Origin: Leptobrachium leishanense
Taxonomy: Eukaryota; Chordata; Amphibia; Anura; Megophryidae
Direction: 5' to 3'
DNA: 64,000 nucleotides
Assembly: GCA_009667805.1 (NCBI GenBank)
Contig: CM019069.1
Span: 91,237,204 to 91,301,203 of the forward strand
The position numbers and the translations under genes were made by a program. A model generated the notes under the pieces. It was not told the DNA's origin and made no database searches. It was given only the letters and a program-made list of their open reading frames with translations. Positions 1 to 13,204 of the stretch are shown one piece after another (positions within the stretch are counted from its first letter, which is position 1; every line of letters begins with the position of its first letter).

Positions 1-636
1 TAGAGAGAATCTTAAATAGTCAGTTTAATAAAGATCATATTGTTATTAATAATAATTAAGCACAATCTCAACACCAAAAGATAAACATGAAAGTATATAT
101 TTATCACTGATATAGTCAGTGGTAGTACATACTAAAGCATTAAACTGTTGTACCAAACTGCAAATATTAACCCTTTCACTACCATAAATAGGTAAACACA
201 TTTTGAGATTGAATTAGAATAAAAAATGAAATTTAGCATAGAGAAGCCTATCTGCTACTTTTTTAACGCATGATTAATGTTTTTACTGCGAAGAAACAAC
301 ATTTTCAGTGAGATCTCACTCCTGTCACCCTTTATTACTGTAATGAAGCTACAGGGAGCAGTACTAACCTTTACTGCTGCATTAAAACAGGGGAGAGGAC
401 AGAAGACATTGATAGCTCTGGCATCATTCACTACTGTACAGGGATACAATTCAGGTTACCTATGCCTCACATTTTTCAATAACTGTTAAAATATTATTTC
501 CAACAAAAAGTGCTTGATAGTGGAAGAGTTAATGGATTGCATTATCAATAGGGCAATCACAATAAATGGTAGAAAATGACATCTTATGGTGTATATGTGA
601 TCAGTATGCATAATGACAAGTGCAGACCTGCTGAAA
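1..636. other. intronic sequence, no feature seen
   Basis: AT-rich sequence with only short chance reading frames and no recognisable repeat family. By position it should be TMEFF2 intron upstream of the exon at 1847-1943. Confidence 0.5.
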
Positions 637-1428
637 CTGAAAGGATTATTCAATAAGCGACAGACTTGCCGCTGAATTTCACCACACTGTAACTTTCACC
701 GTGCACAGCAATTTCATGGCAGTTTGTCTATTCACTAAACTGTCAATTCATCAAGTAGGTCAAGTTCGCGAAATCCGGTGCAGTTCTCTGCAGATCGCCG
801 CAATTCGGCGATCTTCGGAAGCAGTAAAATTGTCTCATAGAGAAGTAATGGTTAATCTGTTCAGAGAATGCCGAACTGCAGCGAAGTGTCAGGAAAATGC
901 CCTAAATTTTGGTGATTCAGTTCAACAGGTTTAAACAGACGAATATTAATTGTTTTTATTGTTTTTATTTATCTTTAATTTAACATGTCTACTCTTTCCA
1001 TTTCAAGAAAATTTTAATTTTTTTATTTATTTTTTGGAACATTTTGATGTATTTTTAGCCCAAATTTTTAATTCTCAATTTATTTTTCAATTTTTTTTTT
1101 GTTTAATCTTTAACAGACCATTTTTTTTTTTTTTTATTATTATTCCCACAGATTTTCATAAATTTTTATTGGTTTAAACACCTTTTAGAAGAATAGCGGA
1201 GTTCTTTTTCTTGTTCTGCAGTTCAGTGGCGTTCGGCAGTCAGTTAGGCTGTCTCATCTATTCGGCGGCGGTTTTCGGTGGCTCCACATTTGCGCACTTC
1301 AGAGACCCTGTGGTGAGTAATAAATTCACTGCAGGGTCGACGAACTGGAATTGCCGAAGCACACCAAAGTGAACAAGAAAGCATTGAAATTTCACTGAAA
1401 TTGTGTTGCTTTCTAAATATAACCCCTT
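637..1428. mobile_element. degenerate TA-type MITE (GGTTATTCAGAGAG family)
   Basis: The left end near 637 (AAAGGATTATTCAATAAG) and the right end near 1428 (CTTTCTAAATATAACCCC) are worn versions of the CAGGGTTATTCARAGAG terminus seen cleanly at 61483-62393. The interior carries the same blocks, including a stretch reading 'cactgcagggtcgacgaa' near 1327. No coding region is seen. Boundaries are approximate and the family link rests on terminus and interior resemblance only. Confidence 0.45.
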
Positions 1429-1530
1429 AAATAAAGTCATCACACCAAGCCAGGCACTTTGTAGAAATTGATAATTGTTTTTGTTCTATACTTCATGGGA
1501 TGTTTTATGAAAAATCTGCTTAAATACTAA

Positions 1531-1712
1531 CAGGAATATTCAGAGAGAGGTGACAAGCAGGAGAATGACTGGAGAAGTGAAAATTCTAGGTCAAAATAGC
1601 CAAACCAGAAAAATTCTCCCATTTATCTCACTTTCCAAATTGGCTATTTTGACCTAGAATTTTTCCTTCTACAGTCATTCTCCTGCTTTTCACCTCTCTC
1701 TGAATAACCCTG
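1531..1712. mobile_element. palindromic MITE, about 182 bp
   Basis: Almost the whole unit is an inverted repeat. It begins CAGGAATATTCAGAGAGAGG and ends CTCTCTGAATAACCCTG. The arms share 'aggagaatgactg', 'attctaggtcaaaatagcc' and their reverse complements. Related copies lie at 16504-16680, 17098-17350 and 58847-59023. It sits in the intron just upstream of the TMEFF2 exon. Confidence 0.75.
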
Positions 1713-1846
1713 TAAGTATATTATACTGTCATCTGTTTATGATAATTCTCATTATGCAAATTTGCCATTTTTAGTTTTTGCTAAAGTTTAATTAATTAGA
1801 CTTGAAAACATTAATTATTGATTATGTTCCTTTTTGTGTGTTTTAG

Positions 1847-1943
1847 CCAATGAAGGCTCGGGAGAAACAAGTCAAAAAGAAACATCAACATGTGACATAT
1901 GTCAGTTTGGGGCAGAATGTGATGAAGATGCTGAGGATGTCTG
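1847..1943 (+). CDS. TMEFF2: TMEFF2 (tomoregulin-2) internal exon, start of second follistatin-like domain
   Basis: This is the one host exon I can support. A pyrimidine-rich tract ending TTTTAG (acceptor AG 1845-1846) precedes it and a GTAAAA donor follows at 1944. Reading with two leftover bases at the start gives 31 codons, including TSTCDICQFGAECDEDAEDV, and the Trp codon is split TG|G at the donor. The peptide matches my memory of TMEFF2, a single-pass membrane protein with two follistatin-like (Kazal-type) modules and an EGF-like module, at the linker and first cysteines of the second module. The exon is 97 nt and not a multiple of three, so both flanking introns interrupt codons. The preceding and following exons were not found here. 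TMEFF1 is the alternative paralogue, but the GSGETSQKETS linker fits TMEFF2. Confidence 0.9.
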
Positions 1944-3711
1944 GTAAAATATCAATTTTTTATTACATTTTTACAAAATAGGTTCAACTTTAAACATTTC
2001 TTGCTCTTCCCTGTAAACTGATATACATATGATGAACGTACACATTGGAATGTAAGAAGTAAAGGTTTTGTTAAAGTAGAAATCTGTTTTGTTTGCTACA
2101 GCTTAAAATATAGCAAAGTATTATAGTCTGTTAAGACGTCTCACTAAATGCAGGACTCCTCACTCAAATCTTTAACATCTAGATCATTTGATCCCAATTA
2201 ATCTACATGTAAGAAGAGCAGTATGTTTCCACTCCAAGTCTAATTTAGACTTGTCAGAATTAGCACTGACCTTATGTTCCTATAGCCCACCCATCTCTGG
2301 GGGGAAAAGTGTTTGGCTTCTACATTTAAAAGAATTTGACTGTAGTCTTTTTTCATCTTGAACAATCTGATCATTCTTCTCAATCTTCCTTGGATGTTGA
2401 TTAGGATGAACATTCTATTTCTCTTTTTTCCCGTCAGTTCCATTCTTTTGGAACTCGAAAAATTGTGGTATGTTCCATAGGTCATGTGATGCAACTAGTT
2501 TTTATTTTGAGTATTTTGCTATAATAAAAAATAACACAAATATGGAATGAAATTCTGGGAGTTACTTTCAGTACAGATGTTTGATTGTTACATGTGCAAT
2601 TATGATAGTTGCTTTTTCTGCTGAAACTACTCAAGTGCTTTAATCTCACTTTTTGCAAAGAGTAAAGTTCTTTTAGAGTTTTATTCTATTTAATCTTTGT
2701 CTACTCTATTTCCAAAATATAAGTTATAGTAATTTATAAACTTCCTGTGGCTGAATATTCTGTAAAACTACACTGAGGCATCTCCTACCTTTCTATCTCA
2801 TGCCACTTTGACCACTGGTAATATAGAGCAATGGAACACTTCTAAGTTATGTATTTGAAGTTCAGTGTAATGTTACAACAATGACCTCAATCTGGGAAAA
2901 AATGGTCAAGATGCTATATTTTTATGATCTTCACATAAATGCCAGCAAGCGAGCGTGCTACAAAACACTGCCTAAACAATATTCTCTCAAATACCCAAAG
3001 AAACTGGATTTTGGTTTCAAACATGGTTTTATCACCATGACAACCTAGTTTAGCAAAGGTCAGGAGGAATATAGGATTGGATTACTTTTCATAATAGCAA
3101 TAAAATTCTCCTTGTCTGGACTTTTATAACCCCAGGGTATTTTGGTCAGTAATTGCCCTCTCCTATGTACAATTGCATACAACTTATTTTGACAGGTCAT
3201 GAAGCTAATGAGATTTTAAGAAAAAATAATGTACATTTGCTGGTTTAATAGATTTTTATGCATCTCTTGCTTCCTTCTTTAGGACCAGCCTTTTAGCACA
3301 TATTGACACTCGGCTGATTACAGTTTGTATAGCACAATATGTTTAGACATTTGCTATTCAATAAATGATGGGTGTTGGCTTTGAATAAAGTTTATTCTCT
3401 AACGACAGCAGTATTTTTTTTGTTGTTGTTGTTACTGGCTCTGGCAAGAGAATTTTTTTGTGTGTGCTCCAATGAATACGATAGGATAATTAAAGAATCA
3501 AATTGACTATAACTAAGAAATATTTTCTTATAAATGCTGCATGGAAAAAAAATCTTAAACCAAGCAGAGAATGTAGAATGTAATTGTATTGAGCTCATTC
3601 TATTGACATATCACAGAGGAGCCTACGTGCTCATTTTGAAAGAAATGTTTTGTGTTGTTCTGCAGATATATCTATCGTATCACAAATATTCACTTTAAAT
3701 GTGAATATTAG
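1944..3711. other. TMEFF2 intron, no further feature seen
   Basis: AT-rich sequence after the splice donor. Only chance reading frames are present, plus a short TTG/GTT microsatellite near 3418. No exon with flanking splice sites and no transposon termini were recognised. Confidence 0.5.
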
Positions 3712-4641
3712 GGGACTGGGCACTTAAATTTAATGTAGATAAATGCGATGTTATGCACTTCGGAGTGAAAAACACACAAGCAACTTATACCCTAAAAGGT
3801 ACTGAGTTAGGGAAATCAAAGCAGGAGAAGGATTTGGGAATAATCATAGACTTCAAACAAAGTAACAATGTGCAATGTCAAACAGCAGTTGCCAAGGCCA
3901 GTAAGGTATTGGCATGCATTAAAAGGGGAATTCACCCTCGTGATGAAAACATACTTTTGCCTCTTTATAAATCAATGGTAAGACCGCACCTTGAATATGC
4001 CGTGCAATTTTGAGCACCTGTCTTAGGAAAGAATATTATGGTGCTAGAAAAAGTGCAGAGACGGGCGACTAAATTAATAAGGAGAATGGAAGATTTAAGT
4101 TATGAGGAAAGACTAACAAGCTTAAACCTGTTTAATTTAGAGAAACGGCACCTTAGAGGGGATCTGATAACCTTATATAAATATATACGGGGCCATTATA
4201 AACCATTGTCTGGAAACATATTCATTAATAGGACTATACACAGGACACAAGGTCACACATTTAGACTCAACGGAAGGAAATTCAGCATAGAGCATAGGAA
4301 GGGTTATTTTACGTGCGAACAATAAAGCTGTAGAATTCTCTGCCTGTTGAAGTGGTTGGGTCAGAGACTGTACAGACTTTTAAACAAGGACTGGATGACT
4401 ACCTGCAAAAACATAATATTAAGGGTTATAATATCTAATATGTGGGTAAAAGCTTCTTGATGCAGGGAGAAATCAGACCGCCATTCTGCGGACAACAAGG
4501 AATTTATTACCAGTATGTTGCCTATTGGCGAGCGTGTCAGACTGGGGTTTTTTGCCTTCTTTTGAAACCACAGTAGTAGGTGATGTGTGAAAGGCTGAAC
4601 CCATGGACACATGTCTATTTTCAGCCATGTAACTATGTAAC
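3712..4641 (+). mobile_element. CR1/L2-like LINE 3' end, 5'-truncated copy 1
   Basis: Encodes the extreme C-terminus of a non-LTR reverse transcriptase ORF2 followed by its 3' UTR. Visible landmarks are DKCDVMHFGVKN, EKDLGIIIDF, the thumb-like KVQRRATKLI, and LSYEERL...LEKRHLRGDLI. The frame is broken: TGA replaces an expected Trp after 'HLEYAVQF', and more damage follows near 4320. The 3' end carries ACTATGTA-type octamer repeats, as expected for CR1/L2-like LINEs that end in short tandem repeats rather than poly(A). A near-identical copy lies at 51995-52962 and a 3'-tail-only fragment at 10173-10240. Clade assignment is from memory of these motifs. Confidence 0.8.
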
Positions 4642-5235
4642 AGTGAATAATTACATCTGATGCAGGGAGGTCAGTATTTTATCTGTACCTTGTCCTATTC
4701 AAATGTCTAAAACACATAAAAGTTAAATGATAATGTAACTGATGTTTTGACCTTTTTAAAAGTAGTAAGATGGCAGTAATCAAGCTACATATTTAAAGTG
4801 CATTCTTTTCATGGAAGACAATGCACCCAATTCGGTGTTTTCATCATTTTCATACTGATGCATGTTTACTTATAGAGCTAACAGAGGAGTTAAAGGAAGA
4901 AAAGTTTATAAATGTCTACCAGGTTCCATACAATATAGATAGCTGCTAATATATATTTGATCTACATAAAAACTTTTCAACACAATTTGGCCAAAAGGAT
5001 GTGTGCCTGGCTGTTACCATCTCACGTATAAAAGCTTGCTTGACATCCTTTTCCAAAACTGTGGGGACTAATATGTAGTTGTGAGGTCAGACTCTGTTGG
5101 ACGAGAAGGTCTGAGTTGCATTGAGCATTTTAATTTATGCTGAAATCGTGCTAAAAGTTGGTACTATCAAAATCTTGTAGATGCACCTATTTACTTGCAT
5201 AATTTTCTGACTCTAGTAAGGTGGAAAAATTTCCC
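4642..5235. other. intronic sequence, no feature seen
   Basis: AT-rich, with no recognisable repeat ends or coding similarity. Confidence 0.4.
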
Positions 5236-5325
5236 GGGTTAGGGTTACTATTTGTGCTCATTATAGGATTAGGGTTAGGGTTACTATTTGTGCTCGTTAT
5301 AGGATTAGGATTAGGGTTACTATAA
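5236..5325 (+). repeat. short tandem repeat with embedded TTAGGG telomere-like hexamers
   Basis: About 2.5 copies of a 30-36-bp unit built from 'actatttgtgctcgttatag' joined by one or two TTAGGG/ATTAGG hexamers. The hexamers match the vertebrate telomere repeat. The unit length varies by whole hexamers. Confidence 0.7.
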
Positions 5326-5555
5326 GTGTTAAGTGATTTTACATTGCACAGTGAGTGCAAAAATTTTTTAGTCATCTGCCTGAATTTTAATTGATTTGAA
5401 TATATTCAGATCAATGCGGTATCATTCAATTTGGATGCATGTTGGTTTGGCTGTTTGGAAATTCCAAAATGAATTTCAATTCGGTCCAAACTGAAATGCA
5501 AATGTCTAGAGATAGCCAGTATGGATATGAGTCTTGCAAGCAAGGTGAACAAGTA

Positions 5556-6001
5556 TGTTACGGATTCTGGTACCCCCAGGTGCCCCTTTCTGCTGAACTA
5601 GGAGGTGATTGTTCCCCACAGAATAGATGAGACATAGACTATGCAATCCTTGCCGGTTGAACACCAAACTCAGAATGCCTTTATTCAGAGGTTTTCAGTT
5701 ACACATTCAAACAGACGAACACGCCTCCGTGTTCCCTTCCTCCAGATCCTCGCAAAGGCTCCCCCCCACACACACACGCACCCTGGTCTCCTAGCAAAGG
5801 AAACTGGTGAAGAGTTCTGGTTAAAGCCAGACCTGGGGGAGAGTAGTGGAAGAAGGGCAAATGGTTACAGATTACACACGGGGAAAAAAAGCACAGTAAC
5901 TCACACAACACTCTACACTAAATACAGGGAAATAGTACACAGACATCAAGGAATCGAAATATAAGAAAATCAAACGCATATGCCGTGGCCGTTCCGTCAC
6001 A
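5556..6001 (-). mobile_element. solo LTR, endogenous-retrovirus-like, 446 bp
   Basis: Bounded by TGTTACGGA on the left and TCCGTCACA on the right, a TG...CA inverted pair. It is flanked by the 5-bp duplication AAGTA (5551-5555 and 6002-6006). On the minus strand an AATAAA followed by GGCATTCTGAG lies about 125 bp from the 3' end, placing the polyadenylation signal and the orientation. No internal retroviral sequence remains, so this is a recombination-derived solo LTR. Confidence 0.85.
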
Positions 6002-6006
6002 AAGTA

Positions 6007-7757
6007 TGTATCCAAAAGATCATTATATTAGTGCACATTAAAATGTCTTATAAGAAAATTTTGGAGCAATGGGCGAGGAATACTGAATAGGAGTAAATAT
6101 TGTGAGAAAATATAAATAGCACAGTACTGTCTGGTGATAATGAAACATACTATGTAATCTCCTGCTACTGTTTGAATCTCCCTTTTGTGAAACACTGAAG
6201 CAGGTTTCAATTGCAACAACAGCAATTTTACCCATTGTTTTCAACTAAGGCAAACATGGCACTTTGTGAATAAACTCCCAAGTGCAGCAATTTTATATCC
6301 ATGTTTTCAGGATGAAGTTCTGGACTGGACACACGTTCAATAAATTCCTTGTACTCTGACTATGAAAGGGTACTGATATAATCAATAACTTTTCAGTCAT
6401 AGGTTGCGCACAGTTAATTTATGAAACTTTTGTTGAAGCCGCATTATTTGTAATCTAATTAAACAAATGCATTCATATGTGATTACAATTATACATGCTC
6501 ATGGAGCTGTGAAAAATAGGAGTTTGCATTAGCTGGGATATAATTAAGGCTTATGTTTTTTAAGGTTTATTAATTTCGTTTACCAGAGTTTATTTTTGGA
6601 TGTTTATAATGTTTTTTCCATTTACTAAGTTAATTCCTCTTGTTAAATGCTACAAGCTTTTCTTTTTTTTTTTCATAAATCTGCATTAATTCATACATTT
6701 GACTGTTTACCTGTTTGTTTCTTTTGAATATTTAATGTGAGGCTGTTGAATACTGTGAAACTGGTAGCAACTAATAAAGGAGTTGTACTCATTGCTGATA
6801 GAACTGAAATCAAACTGCAGGTTCTCATAGGTAGAGTTCAGCTTGAATAATCTGAATGATCAATGTGTCAGAAAGAAAAGCTACATATCCTCAATATAAG
6901 TCAGTGCAGTCATTCAAACTCTCAGGTGAGTGTGAGGTCAAGTTTGTGGCTGCAAAATAGCACTTTGAAGCCAGGCAACAACATATTTACACACAAAAAT
7001 CCAACAATGTTAAAATAATGAGCAAAAACAAGGTTTGTGAGGGTCCTGAGAACGAGTGGCCTGCTCTATGGTGGGTCCCTGCTCAAGTCTCAGAAGGTTT
7101 TAGGTCAATGGTGCCATTACAGAGATAACAATTTCATATGCAAATCAGACTGTGATCACTCAGAAAGGATGGCCAGTACTGAAATGCTGAGGACATCATC
7201 TCTGGTTAAAATAATTGCTATCAAAAAAACACAGGCGCCAATTAATAAAAAAAAACACAAGCTATAGCAATTCTGCAAAATTGAAGTTGCAAAGTCTCAT
7301 CAACACACATTTTGTTAGAAATGTGTAACTTTTAGGGAAAAGCACTCAAGACACAAGAGCACAAAGGCAACACATATGCATCCTTTCAATGCACAGTCTA
7401 TTAAAAAAAAAATCCCTTTACTACAAAGATCGACTTAATTTGATCTGTTAATGCACCTGATTAGGCCTGAGAATGCACTTAGCCCACCTGGTATTACACT
7501 GGAGCAATGCTAGAAAATTATGATATACAAAATTAGTTTGCATATGAAATACGGATTGCGTCCCTGAAGTTTTGGCACATCCAACATTACAGCTGATATG
7601 CTAGCATGGGGCGACCAGCTGGGGCATGTATTTGCCTCCTATGCGACACACACAGACAATGACACCCAAAGTCACACTGATAAAGATACACAAATACTGA
7701 CAGAGGCACAAACACACACAGACTCTGACACCCCAAATCTCATCTTGACAGTCTAAG
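6007..7757. other. intronic sequence, no feature seen
   Basis: AT-rich single-copy-looking sequence. Short CA-rich stretches occur near 7650-7720. Nothing else could be supported. Confidence 0.4.
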
Positions 7758-7892
7758 CAGGGGTCTCAAACTCTGGCCCCCCTGATGTTTCTGAACTACA
7801 ACTCCCATGATTCACTGGCCATCTATTACATTCAAAGCATTCTGGGACTTGTAGGCAAAAACATCTGGGGGGCTGTGAGTTTGAGACCCCTC
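7758..7892. mobile_element. hAT-type MITE, about 135 bp
   Basis: The termini form an inverted repeat: CAGGGGTCTCAAACTC at the left and GTTTGAGACCCCT at the right. The flanks (agtctaag and gcctatag) look like a decayed 8-bp target duplication. There is no coding capacity. Confidence 0.7.
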
Positions 7893-8011
7893 GCCTATAG
7901 CATTATTTTGATATTTACTACTCAAAATATTATATTTCTCCCTTTTTTACATACTTTGTTTATCTGTTCCATATTTCCTCAATCACTGTGACATGCACAC
8001 AGTCACACGTA

Positions 8012-9232
<1,221 letters not shown>

Positions 9233-9797
9233 TAGATACTCCTTATGTTATAGAGGCAGGGATCATATGCTTATTCAGGGGAAATACATTCACGATTTCT
9301 TCAGACAGCTGGTGTTCAAGCAGTGCCAGCTGGTCAGAAAAGAGTAAACACTAATAAATTACGCACCCAAGCTCCTAGCACTATAAGGAGTTGCATTTTA
9401 AACACTTGTTGCACATTGTCTTAAAACACTGGGAGCTTTGCAGAAGTGATAGGTAAGCACCAGACGCTATGAAACAGGCAAACATTGTTAAGGACATTTA
9501 TTTATCCCTTTTCTTTACGTATGAGACATTGTGGCTTGAAGGATCGGGCTGCAGCATGCTCCAGCAATTGCACCTACCCACAGAGAGGCATAGCAAAGCA
9601 GTCTCAAGGCCCCCCATCTTCCAGGCTCTGTGAGGTAAGGAGCAAATTAAGTGGGGTGGTGTTACACATACTAAGTGTTACTTAGACCCAGATCTCACAC
9701 CACTACAGCTGCGAGAAATGGAACTTTTTCCTACACCTTCCCACATATCAGGATATCAGCTCCCAGGATCAATGGGTCTACACATCTTAACAACTGG
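9233..9797. other. sequence between two Tc1-like relics, unidentified
   Basis: No recognised family. It begins at the point where the Tc1 coding similarity stops and ends at the left terminus of the next element. Reading frames here are short and look random. Confidence 0.4.
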
Positions 9798-10172
9798 TAC
9801 ACTCACTGGCCACCTTATTAGATACACCTTGGTAGGTCTGGGTTGGGCCCCTTTTGCCTTCAGAACTGCCTTAAGTCTTCGTGGCATAGATTCAACAAGG
9901 TGTTAGACTTTCCTCAGAGATTTTGGTCCATATTGACATGACAGCATCACACAGTTGCTGCAGATTTGTCAACTACACATCCATGATGCAAAATCTCCCA
10001 TTCTACTACATCCCTAAGGTGCTCTACTGGATTGAGATGTGCTGTCTGTGGAGGCCAATGGAGTACTCATTGTCAGGTTCAAGAAACCAGTTTGAGATGT
10101 TTTGAGTTTTGTGGGGCTAGTGAGGTGTATTAGCAAGTTGGGTGGTAGTCTTCCCTGAATTGGAAAGTCTTA

Positions 10173-10240
10173 AGTGAAAGGCTGAACCTGATGGACGCAT
10201 GTCTTTTTTTTCAGCCTATATAACTATGTAACTATGTAAG
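10173..10240 (+). mobile_element. CR1/L2-like LINE 3' tail fragment
   Basis: Matches the last 70 bp of the LINEs at 3712-4641 and 51995-52962: 'gaaaggctgaacc', 'ggacgcatgtctttt', 'tcagcctatataac', then ACTATGTA octamers. Only the 3' UTR end is present. Confidence 0.8.
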
Positions 10241-10262
10241 GGAGCATTTGAAGAAAGGGAAA

Positions 10263-10322
10263 CTAGAGGAAAGTCTAGAGGAAAGTCTAGAGGAAAGTCT
10301 AGAGGAAAGTCTAGAGGAAGAA
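10263..10322 (+). repeat. 12-bp tandem repeat
   Basis: About five copies of 'gaggaaagtcta', ending in a purine-rich stretch. Confidence 0.85.
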
Positions 10323-10439
10323 GAACATTCCAGAGGATGAGGACTGTGCATGAGAAATACTGCAGTATATCATGGGAAGAGATGATGCAGGGAGAAGCTA
10401 GGCGCAGGTCACAGTTTGATCTCAGGGACCGGGCTGGGG

Positions 10440-10905
10440 TGTATTTGGTGATTAATGAGAACAGGTAGTGGGGACTGAGTCAGTGAGAGCTTTGTAGGTC
10501 AGGGAAAGGATTTTGAATTTAATTCTACAGTGGATGGAGAGCCAGTGAAGGGACTCTCAGAGAGGAGTGGCAGAAACAGAGCGGTGGGTGAGGTGGAGGC
10601 ATTCAGAATGGATTGTAAGGGGGAGAGGTGGGAGAGAGCGAGGCCAACTAGAAGATTATTACAATAGTCAAGTCGGGAGATTACAAGGACGTGGATGAGT
10701 CGCTTTGTGGTGTCAGTGGTAAAAAATGGACGAATTCTGGAAATATTTTGTAACTGGTAGAGGCAGGAGGAGGAAAGAGACTAGATGTGGGTGATGAATG
10801 AAAGAGCAGAGTCAAGAGTAATTTAGAGACATGGAACTTGGCTTTATGGGGAGAAAGTGATACCATCGACCATGGTAAACAAGTCAGGAGATGGGGAGCC
10901 ATTAC
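10440..10905 (-). mobile_element. LINE reverse-transcriptase fragment, antisense
   Basis: On the minus strand, near 10670-10590, the sequence translates to LDYCNNLLVGLALSHLSPLQ, a hallmark of Jockey-group (CR1/L2-like) reverse transcriptase thumb regions. Weaker matching sequence lies on both sides. The frame is interrupted and the fragment lacks both ends. It lies inside the gap of the Tc1-like relic. Confidence 0.65.
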
Positions 10906-11269
10906 AGGGAGGAATTAGGAGCTCAGTCTTCGTCATGTTAATCTTTAGGTGATGAGAGGCCATCTAGGAGGAGATGCCAGATAAACAGTTGCTGACTTTG
11001 GAAAGGAGAGGAAGAGAGAGATTAGGGGTGGAGAGGAGAGGTATTTCTGAGTATCATCAGCATAGGAGTGGTAATTAAAGCCAAAGCTGTTAATGAGTTT
11101 TCCGCTTAGTTCCCCATTCTGATGCTCAGTTTGAACTTCAGAAATTCATCTTCATCAAATCTAGATACCTAAATGCATTGAGTTGCTGTCATGTGATTGG
11201 CTGACTAGTAATTTGTGATAATAAGCAATTGAACAAGTGTTCCTAATAAAGTGGCCGATGAGTGGAGGT

Positions 11270-12897
11270 CATACATGCATATTAAAAGAACAAAGTCTTG
11301 AACACACCTCGGCTTTTAACTAGCTGTCTCATTGCTGAATAACAATCTATAAATACATTTTAAGCAAAACTGCATATTAAAGAATTTGTAAAAATAAAAA
11401 ACCTCATGTTAGAACAACTCACTTTTCGATGTCTGTATTTTGTGCAAAATATCTCAGTAGAATTAGAGTAACAGAAAAGGCTATTTTGGGAGAAAAATAA
11501 GGTGCAAATAGTACGTATATTTATAAAAAAAATAGATTATTTATTCAAACATGGCAACCAAGGGTTTTCTTTCATATTTACCAGCTGTTACCTGAATGGA
11601 AAAGCCCAAAGGTAATCCAAAGAACCAGTATCATGACGTCTACAACTATAAGCTACGTTATCAACAGTGAGCTAAGAAAATTATCCAGCTCTCAATCATA
11701 CCCATATGACACAGAGGACCCTATTGCCACCGAGCTGTCATGGTTAAGAAGTGAAATTTTAACGAGCGGGTGTTAACAGGTCGTATAATGGCCCCACTCA
11801 TTAATTGTGGCCAAGATGCAAATTACTTCACATGAGAATCGACTGTTGTGGCAGCATATACTCTGTATTTTTAGTCTCACTTGAAACTGGTGTTAAGCGA
11901 GCATGAGCAAAATCACTTAACCCAAAAAAAGATATTAAATAATTCCTTACCTCTAGTTCCATGTGTCTCCACCTTCTCTCCCAACAATTATAAAGATTCT
12001 GAGAACAAATTTCCCCAGTGTCTTTTTGCTGACCCTGTATGACCCTGCTCACTTGAACCTCAGACAAGTCTCCGTGGAGCCCTGTGTACACCAACTGTGG
12101 CATATTGTTCCCGGCATCTGTCAGCAGCTCCCAATTAGTATAAGTTGAGCCATAAGCATAGCACCTCACTTTTAATAGAGACGGTAATAGGTTGCCTCCA
12201 ATGGTAAATGGATTGGGCCACCATTTTTTCTGTTAGTGACTTCCTATTCTCAGCCAGAAAATGCCGACAGGTTTCTGCCAGCTGTTGAAGTCAACTTATC
12301 AATTGATAAATATAACAAAAAAGTTGACTCATCATTTTCATAGTTTTTATTTATATATATATAATGCATTCTATTTTTCCTCTAGTTTTCCACTATTTGC
12401 CACTAACAACTATTCTTTTGGTTAAGAATATGCATCTAAATAGAATGCTCCTCTTCAGTTCCAACTTAGTAGCCTGTCAAGAAATATAACGTAGGCATCA
12501 GTATCATGGGTGATATACGTTCTTGTGGAAATTTGATATTATGCTATGTCAATAATTCATGTGTATTGCATTGGAAGCAAATGTAGGTCAGTTTAGTGCA
12601 GAATGCAATATGCTTGTGATAGATGACATGGAGCAAATCGGATACACTCACAATCTGAATATTTGAACATGTTCAACTCTGAAACTAGATCAGCATAAGA
12701 CTAATGCTGATCTCTAAAAATAATCAAAACAAAACCCCATGATCTCTGCCATTACCAAACAGCAATCTCCAATATCAAATTATTACATTTTATTTAAACT
12801 AGTAATTCTGGTTCATAACACAAAACCTAAGGTTTTCATTATGTTTTAGTACATCAATTCAACCCTTGCTGATGTTTAATACTAACACTAACAACAA
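11270..12897. other. intronic sequence, no feature seen
   Basis: AT-rich with short chance reading frames. No transposon ends, RNA gene or exon recognised. Confidence 0.4.
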
Positions 12898-13204
12898 CAA
12901 GCTGTCACGTTCGGTCACGGTTGACCACGGAATACTATGTCTTCAGAGTGATGGGAACCCAGAGAGCGGAGTATGCCAGATCGTATGAGCCACTACACGA
13001 AGGGTGGAATGATTTGAACAACCTTATTCGTGATAGTAACCGAGACGTCGGGAGTGAGTAGGATAGACGTGGAGGTACAGCTAGCAGAGGCTTGACACGG
13101 CGATCAGTAGGTAAACATAGGATACTGATATGTAAGGAAAATTGCATATGGGTTCGTAGTACTCACAGTAAGTTGGCACTCGTGGTAGGTTGTGGTTCTG
13201 GAAC

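Larger units (their letters stand above)
9798..11265 (-). mobile_element. Tc1/mariner-like relic with most of its interior replaced
   Basis: The left end (ACTCACTGGCCACCTTATTA) and right end (CTAATAAAGTGGCCGATGAG) are inverted repeats of a widespread vertebrate Tc1-like family. About 300 bp of the left end (9798-10105) and 155 bp of the right end (about 11110-11265, starting TTCCCCATTCTGATGC) remain. The transposase gene would run on the minus strand, but its middle is absent. The space between holds LINE fragments and a short tandem repeat. Family assignment is from memory of the conserved ends. Confidence 0.7.

Noticed and set aside
1847..1943. Reading the exon in the frame starting ATGAAGGCTCGG as a start exon
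   Set aside because: That frame gives no recognisable protein, whereas the adjacent frame gives a clear TMEFF2 match bounded by splice sites.
5556..6001. Complete endogenous retrovirus
   Set aside because: Only one LTR with its target duplication is present; no gag, pol or env sequence adjoins it. The same holds for 45574-46071 and 50615-51117.
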